Under the pieces are notes generated by a model, which was not told the DNA's origin, made no database searches, and saw nothing but the letters and a program-made list of their open reading frames with translations. Positions 37,924 to 46,655 of a stretch of 64,000 nt of DNA are shown here, piece after piece (position 1 is the first letter of the stretch; every line of letters starts with the position of its first letter). This DNA is from Clostridium sp. (lineage in GTDB: Bacteria; Bacillota; Clostridia; Clostridiales; Clostridiaceae). The position numbers and the translations under genes were made by a program. The stretch covers positions 62,001 to 126,000 of the forward strand of contig NZ_JAJFUC010000026.1 of the NCBI RefSeq assembly GCF_021372645.1. Direction: 5' to 3'.

Positions 37924-37954
37924 AGGAGAGGTTTGTAAAAATCCTCTCCTTTTA
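37924..37954 (+). terminator. Rho-independent terminator after prkC
   Basis: AGGAGAGG (37924-37931) pairs with CCTCTCCT (37943-37950), followed by TTTTATAAT. Confidence 0.75.
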
Positions 37955-37998
37955 TAATATATTTATTTTTATAACTATATAGAATTGTGAAAGACTAA

Positions 37999-38072
37999 AT
38001 ATAATAAGTCAAAGATGTTTGAGTCAGGTAGAGGGGATGCTTAGTTCATAGTGCGTTATTAAGTGAATCGAA
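37999..38072 (+). repeat. Degenerate palindromic repeat copy F (prkC-rsgA gap)
   Basis: ATAATAAGTCAAAGATG (from 38001) and TTCATAGTGCGTTATTAAG (near 38043-38062) align with the left arm and inner hairpin of copy C (ATAACAAGTCCAAAATG and CTCATAGCGGGCTATTAGG). The right outer arm is missing, so it appears to be a decayed member of the family. Confidence 0.45.
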
Positions 38073-38120
38073 GTTTGTAAAGTTAGTTTTGTTAAATTTG
38101 TGAAATTATGGAGGGAAAAT

Positions 38121-38993
38121 ATGAATGGAAAGATAATAAAAGGCATAGGAGGCTTCTATTATATTAAGACAGAAGAAGGATTAATAGAATGTAAAGCTAG
38201 AGGTAAATTTAGACATAAAGATATAACACCCATGGTAGGGGATAATGTTACTATTAAAATAGAGAATGGAAAAGGCGTTATTGAAGAAATACATAAGCGG
38301 AAATCGAAATTAATTAGACCAACTGTTGCAAATGTTTCTCTAGCATTTATTGTTTTTGCAGTTAAGAATCCGGAAATAAACTTTGATTTATTAAACAAAT
38401 TCTTAATTCTGTGCGAGTATAATAATATTGAGGTTATAGTTTGTTTAAATAAAATAGACTTAGTGTCAGAGGAGGAAAGAGATGAAATAAAAAAGAAAAT
38501 AAATGATATAGGATATGAAGTTCTTTATATAAATGCTAAAAAAGGACTTGGAATAGAGAGATTAGAAGAAAAGATTCAAGGAAATATAACAGTTTTCTGT
38601 GGTCCATCTGGAGCGGGAAAATCTACATTAATTAATAAACTTTCTAATAAAGAACATATGGAGACTGGAAAGGTTAGTGAAAAGATTGGAAGAGGTAAGC
38701 ATACTACAAGGCATAGTGAACTTATAGAAGTTTCGGATGGATACATTGTTGATACACCAGGATTCTCTACATTGGAAATAAAAGATTTAATGGACAAAGA
38801 TTCTCTTAAATATTGTTTTCCTGAATTTAGTGAGTATAATGATAAGTGTAAATATAGAGGATGTTTACATTATAAAGAACCAAGTTGTGTTTTAAAAGAA
38901 GCTCTAGAGAAGGGGGAAGTTAATAAATACAGATATAACTTTTATATAAAAACATTAGAAGAAATAATGGAGGAGGAAAAAAACAAATGGTAA
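38121..38993 (+). CDS. rsgA: Ribosome small subunit-dependent GTPase RsgA (CpgA/YloQ)
   Basis: Circularly permuted GTPase acting in late 30S assembly. The start is ATG 38121, five bases after GGAGGG. An upstream GTG at 38100 is rejected. The N-terminal OB domain includes [20 protein letters not shown]4 (CLNKIDL) comes before G1 ([14 protein letters not shown]), and G2/G3 read GRGKHTTRH and DTPGFSTLE, the order that defines the family. A zinc knuckle follows with [14 protein letters not shown]. 290 residues. Its last seven bases overlap rpe. Confidence 0.97.
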   Translation: MNGKIIKGIGGFYYIKTEEGLIECKARGKFRHKDITPMVGDNVTIKIENGKGVIEEIHKRKSKLIRPTVANVSLAFIVFAVKNPEINFDLLNKFLILCEYNNIEVIVCLNKIDLVSEEERDEIKKKINDIGYEVLYINAKKGLGIERLEEKIQGNITVFCGPSGAGKSTLINKLSNKEHMETGKVSEKIGRGKHTTRHSELIEVSDGYIVDTPGFSTLEIKDLMDKDSLKYCFPEFSEYNDKCKYRGCLHYKEPSCVLKEALEKGEVNKYRYNFYIKTLEEIMEEEKNKW

Positions 38994-39631
38994 AGATTGC
39001 ACCATCAATATTATCAGCAGATTTTTCAAAATTAGGAGAAGATATAGAAAGAATAGATAGAGGGGGAGCAGATTTCATCCATATAGATGTAATGGATGGT
39101 TCTTTTGTACCTAATATATCTTTAGGGTTACCAGTTATAAAGTCAATAAGAAATAGAACAGATAAGATATTTGATGTACATTTAATGATAGCTAATCCAT
39201 CAAATTACATAGATGATTTTATAGAAGCAGGAGCTGATATAATTACTGTTCATTATGAAGCAGATAAACATATAGATAGAACAATTAACTATATTAAGTC
39301 AAAAGGTAAAAAAGCAGCAATTTCTTTAAATCCAGGGACTCCAACAAGTGTGTTGAAAGATTTGATACCAAGTTTAGATATGGTTTTAATAATGAGTGTA
39401 AATCCAGGTTTCGGAGGACAAAAGTTTATACCATATTGTTTAGATAAAATTAGAGAAATAAAAGAATTTAGCGATAAGGTTAATCCATCACTATTAATAG
39501 AAGTTGATGGAGGCGTAGATAAAACTAATGTGAAAGAAATTATAGAAGCTGGTGCTAATGTAATTGTTGCAGGTTCCGCTGTATTTAATGGGGGAGAAAT
39601 CAGTGATAATATAAAAGCTTTGAGGGGGTAA
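38987..39631 (+). CDS. rpe: Ribulose-phosphate 3-epimerase
   Basis: Interconverts ribulose 5-phosphate and xylulose 5-phosphate in the pentose phosphate pathway. The TIM barrel starts [34 protein letters not shown] holds metal-binding histidine and catalytic aspartate, [28 protein letters not shown] and [10 protein letters not shown] complete the active site, and the phosphate site is [10 protein letters not shown]. The 214-residue length is typical. GGAGGAGG lies upstream within rsgA. thiN follows four bases later. Confidence 0.97.
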   Translation: MVKIAPSILSADFSKLGEDIERIDRGGADFIHIDVMDGSFVPNISLGLPVIKSIRNRTDKIFDVHLMIANPSNYIDDFIEAGADIITVHYEADKHIDRTINYIKSKGKKAAISLNPGTPTSVLKDLIPSLDMVLIMSVNPGFGGQKFIPYCLDKIREIKEFSDKVNPSLLIEVDGGVDKTNVKEIIEAGANVIVAGSAVFNGGEISDNIKALRG

Positions 39632-39635
39632 TACT

Positions 39636-40271
39636 TTGAATGTGGCGATTGTAAGTGGAGGTAAAGCACCATCAGAAAGATTATTAAGGCGTTATCTTGA
39701 AAAAGTAGATGTTATAATAGCTGCTGATAGGGGAAGTGAATGTCTTTATAATTATGGTATTGTTCCAGACTTGCTACTCGGAGATTTTGATTCTGTGAAA
39801 AAAGAAGTTTTAGATAATATGAAATTACAAATAAAAGAAGTTTTAGAGTTTCCACCAGAAAAGGATTATACAGATACCGAAATTGCAATAATAGAAGCTA
39901 TTAAAAGAGGCGCAAAGAAAATATATCTATTTGGAGCAATTGGATCTAGGGTGGATCATACGTTGGGAAATATAGGGCTTCTTTTAACTACCAAGAAAAA
40001 AGGAGCAACTTTAGAAATAATTGATGATAATAATAGTCTTTATCTAGGCGAAAAGAAAATGAAGTTGTTTGGAGAATATGGTGAAAATATATCTTTTCAT
40101 GCACTATGTGATAAAGTTAAGGGTTTTAAGATTAGAGGCGCTAAATACAATTTAGAGACTTGCGATATGAGTTTATTAGATCCAAGAGCTATATGTAATG
40201 AGTTTATTGATACTCCAATAGAGATTAGTTATGAAGAAGGAGAATTATTAATTCTCCACTCAATTGATTAA
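39636..40271 (+). CDS. thiN: Thiamine pyrophosphokinase
   Basis: Converts thiamine to thiamine diphosphate. TTG start, seven bases after GAGGGGG. Characteristic motifs: AADRGSECLYNYGIVPDLLLGDFDS, where the aspartates bind metal; FPPEKDYTDTEIAI; FGAIGSRVDHTLGNIGLL. The C-terminal beta sandwich contains KGFKIRGAKYNLE and SNEF-like ICNEFIDTPIEIS. The 211-residue length is normal. It ends the prpC-prkC-rsgA-rpe-thiN run, and a copy of the palindromic repeat begins at its stop codon. Confidence 0.94.
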   Translation: MNVAIVSGGKAPSERLLRRYLEKVDVIIAADRGSECLYNYGIVPDLLLGDFDSVKKEVLDNMKLQIKEVLEFPPEKDYTDTEIAIIEAIKRGAKKIYLFGAIGSRVDHTLGNIGLLLTTKKKGATLEIIDDNNSLYLGEKKMKLFGEYGENISFHALCDKVKGFKIRGAKYNLETCDMSLLDPRAICNEFIDTPIEISYEEGELLILHSID

Positions 40272-40480
40272 GGTATATCAAAGAAAATAACAAGTCAAAG
40301 ATGCGATGTATTTTGACCAGACAGGAGTATGACATAAGATGAAACTTTTTAGGTTAAATTTTTTATATTCCAGCTGAATTTAGTTGAACCTATCTTTAAA
40401 AGGGGCACCACGTTTGGGGTAGGGAAGACGTAAGGTGAAACACGAGTACACTGACCTATTATTTTTTTTTGAATATGCCT
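40271..40480 (+). repeat. Palindromic intergenic repeat copy D (expanded, downstream of thiN)
   Basis: 210-base element beginning AGGTATATCAAAG then AAAATAACAAGTCAAAG, and ending CTGACCTATT, T10-rich, GAATATGCCTAA. The outer arms pair as in copies C and E, but the middle is larger, with an internal stem of AGGTTAAATT against AATTTAGTTGAACCT and a GC-richer stretch near 40400-40440. It is placed directly on the thiN stop codon. Confidence 0.7.
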
Positions 40481-40623
40481 AATATACGTTTAGTCTTTGA
40501 AAGTTATTTTCTTTGATGGATAAAATTTGGAACATTTTTAATAGTAACTGAATATTAATATAATAAGATCAAATTAATTTCAAGATGGGTGTTTTGTATT
40601 ATTAATATTTAGGAGGGATAGCT

Positions 40624-40695
40624 ATGAAAATAATAGCGTTCAAATTACCGAAATTTTTATCAAATATAATAAGATTTTTTAGAAAAAAAAACTAG
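40624..40695 (+). CDS. spoVM: Stage V sporulation protein M (SpoVM)
   Basis: Only 23 residues, containing IAFKLPKFLSNIIRFF and ending in three basic/polar residues. It is an amphipathic helix that recognises the convex forespore membrane and anchors SpoIVA. It shares the KLPKFL core with B. subtilis SpoVM. AGGAGGG lies six bases before the ATG. The position between thiN and rpmB is the same as in B. subtilis, which makes the call firm despite the size. It is easily missed by gene finders. spoIVA, its partner, is at 22734. A sigma-E promoter is expected, but I could not identify one with confidence. Confidence 0.92.
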   Translation: MKIIAFKLPKFLSNIIRFFRKKN

Positions 40696-40706
40696 AGTAT
40701 ACATAA

Positions 40707-40741
40707 GGCATGTTTTATTATTTATTTTTCCATATGCCTAA
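40707..40741 (-). repeat. Truncated palindromic repeat copy G (between spoVM and rpmB)
   Basis: On the reverse strand it reads TTAGGCATATGGAAA then AATAAATAATAAAACATGCC, i.e. the left outer arm of the family joined to a short right arm. GGCAT and ATGCC at its ends can pair. Confidence 0.5.
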
Positions 40742-40756
40742 ATAACTCTAAAAAAC

Positions 40757-40790
40757 AAAAAATGCAATTGGGATAACAATTGCATTTTTT
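40757..40790. terminator. Bidirectional terminator between spoVM and rpmB
   Basis: AAAAAATGCAATTG (40757-40770) and CAATTGCATTTTTT (40777-40790) form a perfect 14-bp stem with a six-base loop and T runs on both strands. It serves the convergent spoVM and rpmB transcripts. Confidence 0.9.
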
Positions 40791-40799
40791 ATTATGAAC

Positions 40800-40991
40800 T
40801 TATATTGCTCTTTGAACCTTTCCAGATCTAAGGCATCTTGTACATACATGAACAGTTTTTGGTGTTCCGTTAACTAAAGCTTTTACTTTCTTTATGTTAG
40901 GAGCCCAAGTTCTCTTTGATTGACGATGTGAATGGCTGTATTGTACACCTGCTACAACACCCTTATCACAAATTTCGCATCTTCTTGCCAT
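40800..40991 (-). CDS. rpmB: 50S ribosomal protein L28
   Basis: 63-residue ribosomal protein on the reverse strand. It begins MARRCEICDKGVVAGVQYSH, continues SKRTWAPNIKKVKALVNG and ends in CTRCLRSGKVQRAI. The two cysteine pairs (CEIC, CTRC) mark the zinc-binding form. AGGAGGTG lies upstream. It is convergent with spoVM and divergent from asp23, the inverted orientation usual for this gene in Firmicutes. Confidence 0.97.
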   Translation of the reverse strand: MARRCEICDKGVVAGVQYSHSHRQSKRTWAPNIKKVKALVNGTPKTVHVCTRCLRSGKVQRAI

Positions 40992-41045
40992 TAGAAAACA
41001 CCTCCTTATATTGCATAGATAATCATCTTCAATAGGACAGACTAA

Positions 41046-41074
41046 ATTATACCATAGGAAAATATAATAGGCAA
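41046..41074 (-). promoter_or_regulatory. Sigma-A promoter of rpmB
   Basis: On the reverse strand: TTGCCT (41074-41069), 17-base spacer, TATAAT (41051-41046). The leader to the rpmB start would be about 50 bases. Confidence 0.7.
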
Positions 41075-41397
41075 GATAAATTGTTATTATATTATAATTT
41101 AATATATATTACAGGATAACCTAGCTTAAAATAATATTTATCACATATACAATAATATTGCTAAACATAAATATTTAATCATTGAATAATTTATATTTAT
41201 ACAATAAAACTAAGTTAAGATTTATAGTTTTAGACAATATTTACTCAATCAAAATCTATTATATAGAATAAAATACCATTAGTATTATTAAAGTGGAGAA
41301 AATTTGTTTCTTTGTCATGTTATCCCATGTATATTATTTGAATACTTGAATAATATATTGTTCTAATATAAAATATAAAATAGTATATAAGATTTTA
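41075..41397. other. A/T-rich gap between rpmB promoter and asp23
   Basis: No reading frame or stable hairpin stands out. It must hold the forward promoter of the asp23-fakA operon, but several TATAAT-like strings occur in this A/T-rich stretch and I cannot pick one. Confidence 0.4.
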
Positions 41398-41409
41398 GGA
41401 GGAATATGA

Positions 41410-41760
41410 ATGATTGGATTTTCAAATGAAAATGGTAATATAAATTATTCTGGGGAAGTTTTAGCTAAAATTGTTGGGTTGTCCACAATGGAATGCTATG
41501 GAGTAGTTGGTATGGTTTCTAAAAATGCTAGCGAAGGACTTTGGGAACTAATGGGCATAGAAAATTTAAGCAAAGGTGTAAAATTACAATTAACAAATGA
41601 AAATAAATTACAAATAGAATTATTTGTTATGGTGGAATATGGAACAAAGATATCGGTTATATCTAATAATATAATTCAAAAGGTTCGTTATAGTGTTGAA
41701 AATTACACAGGACTTAAGGTTTCATCTATAACAGTAAATGTGCAAGCGGTAAGAGTTTAG
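41410..41760 (+). CDS. Asp23/Gls24 family envelope stress protein (YloU)
   Basis: 116-residue Asp23-domain protein. The family in staphylococci sits at the membrane and responds to envelope stress; a role in fatty-acid kinase function has been suggested from gene context. It begins with INYSGEVLAKIVGLSTMECYGVVGM, the usual opening, and ends VENYTGLKVSSITVNVQAVRV. AGGAGG is upstream. It lies 13 bases before the DhaL-type gene, the standard yloU-yloV pair. Confidence 0.93.
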   Translation: MIGFSNENGNINYSGEVLAKIVGLSTMECYGVVGMVSKNASEGLWELMGIENLSKGVKLQLTNENKLQIELFVMVEYGTKISVISNNIIQKVRYSVENYTGLKVSSITVNVQAVRV

Positions 41761-41773
41761 GAGGTTAAACTAA

Positions 41774-43444
41774 ATGAAATATACAAAAATCAATGGTCGT
41801 GATTTTTATAACATGATTGTTAATGCTAGTAATAGACTATTAGAACAAAGTGATTTTGTTAATGCATTAAATGTGTTTCCAGTTCCGGATGGAGATACTG
41901 GAACTAATATGTCCATGACATTTAAAGCAGCAATTAAAGAAATAGAAAATATAGATACTGATTCTATAGGCGAGATATCTAAAAAGTTAGCAAAAGGTGC
42001 ATTAATGGGTGCCAGGGGTAACTCGGGAGTTATATTATCTCAAATACTTAGAGGGATTTCTAAAGGGTTAGAAGGAAAAAATGAAGTAGATGTTACTGAA
42101 TTTGCAATCAGCTTTTTTGAAGGGTCAAAATCAGCCTATAAGGCAGTTATGAGACCAACAGAAGGAACTATACTTTCTGTAATTAGAGCTGCATCAGAAG
42201 CAGCAATAACATCTGAGGCAAAAGATATAGTAAGCTTTATGGAGGATGTAACAATTAAAGCAAAAGATATGTTAGATAGGACTCCAGAGTTACTACCAGC
42301 ACTTAAGAAAGCTAAAGTAGTTGATTCTGGTGGGATGGGACTTTACATTATACTTAAAGGCATGCTTGAAGCATTAAAGGATGAAATTAAAGCGGAAATA
42401 AAAGATATAACTATAGGCACACCTGGGAATACTTTAGCTAAGTCGATTGAAGAAATAGATATTAAGTTTGGTTATTGTACTGAATTTATAATTCTTGGAG
42501 ATGCTAAATTTGCAAAAGGGTTTCAAAATGAAATAGAATCTCTTGGGGATTCAATGGTTGTTGTTGGATATGATGATGTAATTAAAGTTCACATACATAC
42601 GAATGATCCTGGATTAGTATTATCTAAGGCAGTAGCTATAGGAGAATTATCAAAAATTAAAATTGATAATATGAGAGAAGAGCATAGAGAACTTTTAATT
42701 AATGCTAAGGATAAAGAATTAAATGTTGATAAGATGCAAGAAGAAAACAGTTCTAAAATTGAAGATGAGATCCTAGAAGATGAAAAGAAAAAATATGGAT
42801 TTATAACAGTAGCCATGGGAGATGGAATTTCAAATATATTTAAAGACTTAGGGATGGATTATGTTATTGAAGGTGGTCAAACCATGAATCCATCTACTCA
42901 AGATATTTTAGATGCTGTTAACAAGATAAATGCTGAACATATTTTTATTATGCCTAATAATAAAAATATAATTATGGCAGCTAATCAAGCAACAGAAATA
43001 TCAGATAAAGATATACGTGTGGTACCTACAACAACTATTCCTCAAGGTATAGCATGTGCTACTATGTTTAATTTTGATTCTGAGGTTGAGGATAATTTTA
43101 ATAACTTAACTAATACAATTCAAGAAGTTAAAACTGGTTCGGTAACTTATGCAGTTCGTGATACTGAAATTGACGGAATTGATATTAAAGAAGGTAATAT
43201 GCTAGGACTAGTAGAAGGTAAAATAAAAGAAGTAGGCGAAGATAAGAAAATTGTTGCAAGCAAAGTTCTAGATCATATGATAGATGATGATTGTGAACTT
43301 GTTACTGTATATTATGGTGAAGAGGTAACTAATGAGGAAGCTAATACATTTGAACTTGAGTTACAAGATAAATATGGGGAATTAGATATTCAATTCTATA
43401 AGGGAAATCAACCTCTTTATTATTTTTTAATGTCGGTAGAATAG
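41774..43444 (+). CDS. fakA: Fatty acid kinase catalytic subunit FakA (DAK2/DhaL domain, YloV)
   Basis: Phosphorylates fatty acids held by FakB carriers so that exogenous fatty acids can enter phospholipids. The N-terminal DhaL domain has FPVPDGDTGTNMSMTF, where the aspartates bind Mg-ATP, then GARGNSGVILSQILRG and the later KVVDSGGMGLYI. The middle domain contains DDVIKVHIHTNDPG, and the C-terminal region includes FIMPNNKNIIMAANQ and VVPTTTIPQGI. The 556-residue length is usual. It follows asp23 with AGGAGG between. plsX, which feeds the same acyl-phosphate pool, is at 54180. Confidence 0.93.
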   Translation: MKYTKINGRDFYNMIVNASNRLLEQSDFVNALNVFPVPDGDTGTNMSMTFKAAIKEIENIDTDSIGEISKKLAKGALMGARGNSGVILSQILRGISKGLEGKNEVDVTEFAISFFEGSKSAYKAVMRPTEGTILSVIRAASEAAITSEAKDIVSFMEDVTIKAKDMLDRTPELLPALKKAKVVDSGGMGLYIILKGMLEALKDEIKAEIKDITIGTPGNTLAKSIEEIDIKFGYCTEFIILGDAKFAKGFQNEIESLGDSMVVVGYDDVIKVHIHTNDPGLVLSKAVAIGELSKIKIDNMREEHRELLINAKDKELNVDKMQEENSSKIEDEILEDEKKKYGFITVAMGDGISNIFKDLGMDYVIEGGQTMNPSTQDILDAVNKINAEHIFIMPNNKNIIMAANQATEISDKDIRVVPTTTIPQGIACATMFNFDSEVEDNFNNLTNTIQEVKTGSVTYAVRDTEIDGIDIKEGNMLGLVEGKIKEVGEDKKIVASKVLDHMIDDDCELVTVYYGEEVTNEEANTFELELQDKYGELDIQFYKGNQPLYYFLMSVE

Positions 43445-43447
43445 AAC

Positions 43448-43486
43448 AATAATAGAAGCGCCTAAATAACAGGTGCTTTTATTATT
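43448..43486 (+). terminator. Hairpin between fakA and recG
   Basis: AATAATAGAAGCGCCT pairs imperfectly with AGGTGCTTTTATTATT around AAATAAC. The T-rich right arm could terminate. It overlaps the upstream part of the frame read from 43473, which is one reason to place the recG start further down. Confidence 0.65.
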
Positions 43487-43505
43487 GTTGAAAGGAGGCA
43501 AACAT

Positions 43506-45539
43506 TTGGATATATATAGTAATATTTCTGTTTTAAAAGGAGTAGGTCCAAAAGCTACTGAAAAATTAAATAGATGTGGAATTTTTAATATATTAGACAT
43601 TTTGTTATATTTCCCAAGAAATTATGAATTTGTAGATAGTAATGCAAAATTTGAAAATATTACAGAGGAAGACAAACAAATTTTAAAATGTGAAGTTATA
43701 CGATTTAGAAGTGATGTTAAGACTAAAACTGGTAAACTATTGACAACAATAGATTTTAATTATAATGGACATAAAGTGTCTGCAAAGTGGTTTAATCAAA
43801 GATATATAAAAAGTTCTTTTGCGCTAGGAAAAATATATAATTTGATGGGGAAGTTTAAAAGAATAGGTAATACTTTAAAAGTAATTAACCCTATAGTTAC
43901 TTGTGAGGAAGCACTATCAAGTGAAATTCTACCCCAATATCCTTTAAAAGCAGATATAAGTAATAAACTATTCGAAAAATTGATTAATGAGATTTTATCA
44001 CATATGGAAGTTAAAGAAAATTTATCTAAGAATATAATAGATAAATATTCTTTAATTTCTTTAAATGACGCTATAAGAAACATACATTTCCCGGAAAATA
44101 AAGACATGTTAGAAAAAGCTACAATAAGACTTAAGTTTCAAGAATTATTCACATACTCATTAAAATTATTGCTTCTAAAGTATAAAATTAAAAAAAATGC
44201 AAATGGGATATTTTACGAATGGGTAGATGAACTTAGTGATTTTAAAGAAAAGCTACCATTTCCGCTTACGGGTGCTCAAACTAGAGTTGTACGTGAAATT
44301 TTAAGAGACCAAAAGTCAAATTCTTCTATGAATAGATTAATTCAAGGGGATGTTGGAAGTGGGAAGACCATAGTTGCCCTAATAGCTATTTTTAATGTTA
44401 TTAAAAATGGCTATAAATGTGCTTTTATGGCTCCAACAGAAATTCTTGCAAGTCAACATTTTGAAGAATCAAAAAAAGTTTTTAAGGATTTTAATATAGA
44501 AATGGAATTATTAACAGGATCAACTACTTTAAAGGAAAAGCAAAGAATTAAAGAGAGAATTAAAGCTTCAGAACCTATTTTGGTAATAGGAACTCACGCA
44601 CTTTTCCAAGATGATGTGGAATTCAGAAAATTAGGATTAATAGTAACTGATGAACAACACAGATTTGGAGTGGAGCAGAGAAGTAAGCTCATAAATAAAG
44701 GAAAAAGAGCAGATTGCTTGGTTATGACAGCTACACCAATTCCCCGAACTTTAGCTTTATATCTTTATTCGGATCTAGACGTATCTATAATTGATGAGTT
44801 GCCACCAGGTAGAAAGAAAATAGATACTAGATTTTACGTAGATGCTCAAAGAGGCATAGGTTATGATTTAGCTTACGATGAAATAGAAAAAGGAAGGCAA
44901 GTATATATTGTTTGTCCTCTTATTGAAAAAGATGAAAAGGAAGAATTAAATTCAGTTGAAACTGTGTATAACAGACTTACAAATGGAATTTTTAAAGACT
45001 TAAAGGTTGAAATTCTTCACGGAAAAATGAAGGGAACAGAAAAAGATGACATAATTAAAAGATTTAAAAATAATGAATTTAATGTTTTAATTTCAACTAC
45101 TGTAATTGAAGTTGGAGTTAATGTTCCTAATGCTTCAGTTATGATTGTTGAAAATGCAGAAAGATTTGGTCTTTCTCAGCTTCATCAATTAAGAGGGAGA
45201 GTTGGAAGAGGAGATTATTCTTCTTATTGCATATTAATAGCAAAGGCTAAAAGCAATACAACTAAAAAGAGGATGCAAATAATGACAGAATGTAGTGATG
45301 GATTTTTAATATCAGAAAAAGATTTGAAGCTTAGAGGTGCAGGAGAAATGTTTGGTAGAAAACAAAGTGGAGATGAAGGTTTTATACTTGCAAATCTTTA
45401 TGATGATATAAAAATTTTAAGATGTGCTAAACTAGAAGCAAATAATATGCTGCAAAATGAATTCGAGTTAAATAAAGAAATAATAAATGAGATTAGCAAG
45501 AATTTAGAAAAAAGCAGTAAATATATTTGTTTTAATTAA
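43506..45539 (+). CDS. recG: ATP-dependent DNA helicase RecG
   Basis: Branch-migration helicase for stalled forks and Holliday junctions. The start is TTG 43506, seven bases after AAGGAGG. Upstream codons in the frame read LLLLLKGG through the hairpin and ribosome binding site and are rejected. It begins DIYSNISVLKGVGPKATEKL, the helix-hairpin-helix-like wedge domain leader. Helicase motifs: GDVGSGKTIVAL, MAPTEILASQH, TDEQHRFGV, MTATPIPRTL, STTVIEVGVNVPNAS and QLRGRVGRG. The C-terminal hook has LRGAGEMFGRKQSG. The 678-residue length is normal. Confidence 0.96.
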   Translation: MDIYSNISVLKGVGPKATEKLNRCGIFNILDILLYFPRNYEFVDSNAKFENITEEDKQILKCEVIRFRSDVKTKTGKLLTTIDFNYNGHKVSAKWFNQRYIKSSFALGKIYNLMGKFKRIGNTLKVINPIVTCEEALSSEILPQYPLKADISNKLFEKLINEILSHMEVKENLSKNIIDKYSLISLNDAIRNIHFPENKDMLEKATIRLKFQELFTYSLKLLLLKYKIKKNANGIFYEWVDELSDFKEKLPFPLTGAQTRVVREILRDQKSNSSMNRLIQGDVGSGKTIVALIAIFNVIKNGYKCAFMAPTEILASQHFEESKKVFKDFNIEMELLTGSTTLKEKQRIKERIKASEPILVIGTHALFQDDVEFRKLGLIVTDEQHRFGVEQRSKLINKGKRADCLVMTATPIPRTLALYLYSDLDVSIIDELPPGRKKIDTRFYVDAQRGIGYDLAYDEIEKGRQVYIVCPLIEKDEKEELNSVETVYNRLTNGIFKDLKVEILHGKMKGTEKDDIIKRFKNNEFNVLISTTVIEVGVNVPNASVMIVENAERFGLSQLHQLRGRVGRGDYSSYCILIAKAKSNTTKKRMQIMTECSDGFLISEKDLKLRGAGEMFGRKQSGDEGFILANLYDDIKILRCAKLEANNMLQNEFELNKEIINEISKNLEKSSKYICFN

Positions 45540-45603
45540 ATTGAAATACTATGTATGTATGTGTTAATATATTAAATATATAGACTTAAGGAGGAATAAT
45601 GTT

Positions 45604-46161
45604 TTGAGAATAATAGCAGGAAAAGCAAGAGGACATAAATTAATACCTCCAGCAACAATGGAAACTAGACCTACATTAGATAGGGTTAAGGAAGCTATGT
45701 TTAGCTCAATTCAGTCATATATACAAGATGCAGTGGTTGTGGATGTTTTTTCGGGAACAGGAAGTTTAGGATTAGAATCTGCAAGCCGAGGAGCAAGTGA
45801 GGTTTATTTATTTGATAAGAGCTCAGTGACATTCCCATTATTAAAGCAAAATGTAGAAAAACTTAGATTTGAAGATTTTTGTTTTCCTATAAATACTGAT
45901 GCTTATGCAGGACTTAGACAATTAGCAAGTAAGGGAAAAAAATTTGATATAATATTTATTGATCCACCTTATTGTAAAGAAATGATTCCAGAAGCTATGA
46001 AAATTGTTAAGGAACATGATTTGTTAAAGGAAGATGGAATAATAGTTACTAAAATAGATACTATTGAAGAAGTTTATGATGGCTATAAAGATATTAAATT
46101 AAATAAGAGTAAGAAATATGGAAATACAACAGTATGCTATTATAAGTATGAGGAGAAATAA
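45604..46161 (+). CDS. rsmD: 16S rRNA (guanine(966)-N2)-methyltransferase RsmD
   Basis: Methylates G966 (E. coli numbering) of 16S rRNA. The start is TTG 45604, eight bases after AAGGAGG. The nearby ATG at 45600 is followed at once by a stop. MRIIAGKARGHKLIPP and TRPTLDRVKEAMFS are family signatures, VVDVFSGTGSLGLESASRGA binds SAM, and the catalytic motif is FIDPPY. 185 residues. coaD starts three bases after its stop, the classical rsmD-coaD pair. Confidence 0.96.
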   Translation: MRIIAGKARGHKLIPPATMETRPTLDRVKEAMFSSIQSYIQDAVVVDVFSGTGSLGLESASRGASEVYLFDKSSVTFPLLKQNVEKLRFEDFCFPINTDAYAGLRQLASKGKKFDIIFIDPPYCKEMIPEAMKIVKEHDLLKEDGIIVTKIDTIEEVYDGYKDIKLNKSKKYGNTTVCYYKYEEK

Positions 46162-46164
46162 TTA

Positions 46165-46644
46165 ATGAAAATTGCAGTATATCCAGGAAGCTTTGATCCT
46201 ATAACTAACGGACATCTTGATATTATAAAGCGAGGATCAAAGGTGTTTGATAAAATCATAGTATCAGTATTAGTTAATGTGGATAAAAAGTCTCTTTTTG
46301 AAATTGATAAAAGAGTTGAATTAATAAAAAAAGTGACAAGGAATATAGAAAATGTTGAAGTTAGAAGTTTTAATGGACTTGTAGTAAATTTCCTAAAAGA
46401 ATGTAATACTAATATAATTTTAAAGGGATTAAGAACAAATTCGGATTTTGAATATGAGTCTCAAATGGCGTTTATGAATAATGAATTAGATTCAAATATT
46501 GAAACTGTATGTATGATGTCATCTTCTAAAAACCTACATATAAGTTCTTCTCATGTTAAACAAGTGGCGAAATTTGGAGGGAATATTGAAGCACTTGTTC
46601 CGACTGAAATTGTCTCAGATATAATATCTAGAATAAATATCTAA
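46165..46644 (+). CDS. coaD: Phosphopantetheine adenylyltransferase
   Basis: Penultimate step of coenzyme A synthesis. The N-terminal [16 protein letters not shown] contains the TxGH nucleotidyl-transfer motif. [20 protein letters not shown] follows and the C-terminal [14 protein letters not shown] corresponds to ISSTxVR. 159 residues. coaBC, an earlier step of the same pathway, is at 27253. Confidence 0.97.
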   Translation: MKIAVYPGSFDPITNGHLDIIKRGSKVFDKIIVSVLVNVDKKSLFEIDKRVELIKKVTRNIENVEVRSFNGLVVNFLKECNTNIILKGLRTNSDFEYESQMAFMNNELDSNIETVCMMSSSKNLHISSSHVKQVAKFGGNIEALVPTEIVSDIISRINI

Positions 46645-46655
46645 GGAGTGTTTTT

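Noticed and set aside
39289-39672. Reverse-strand frame across rpe and thiN
   Set aside because: Spans two well-supported genes and has no recognisable product.
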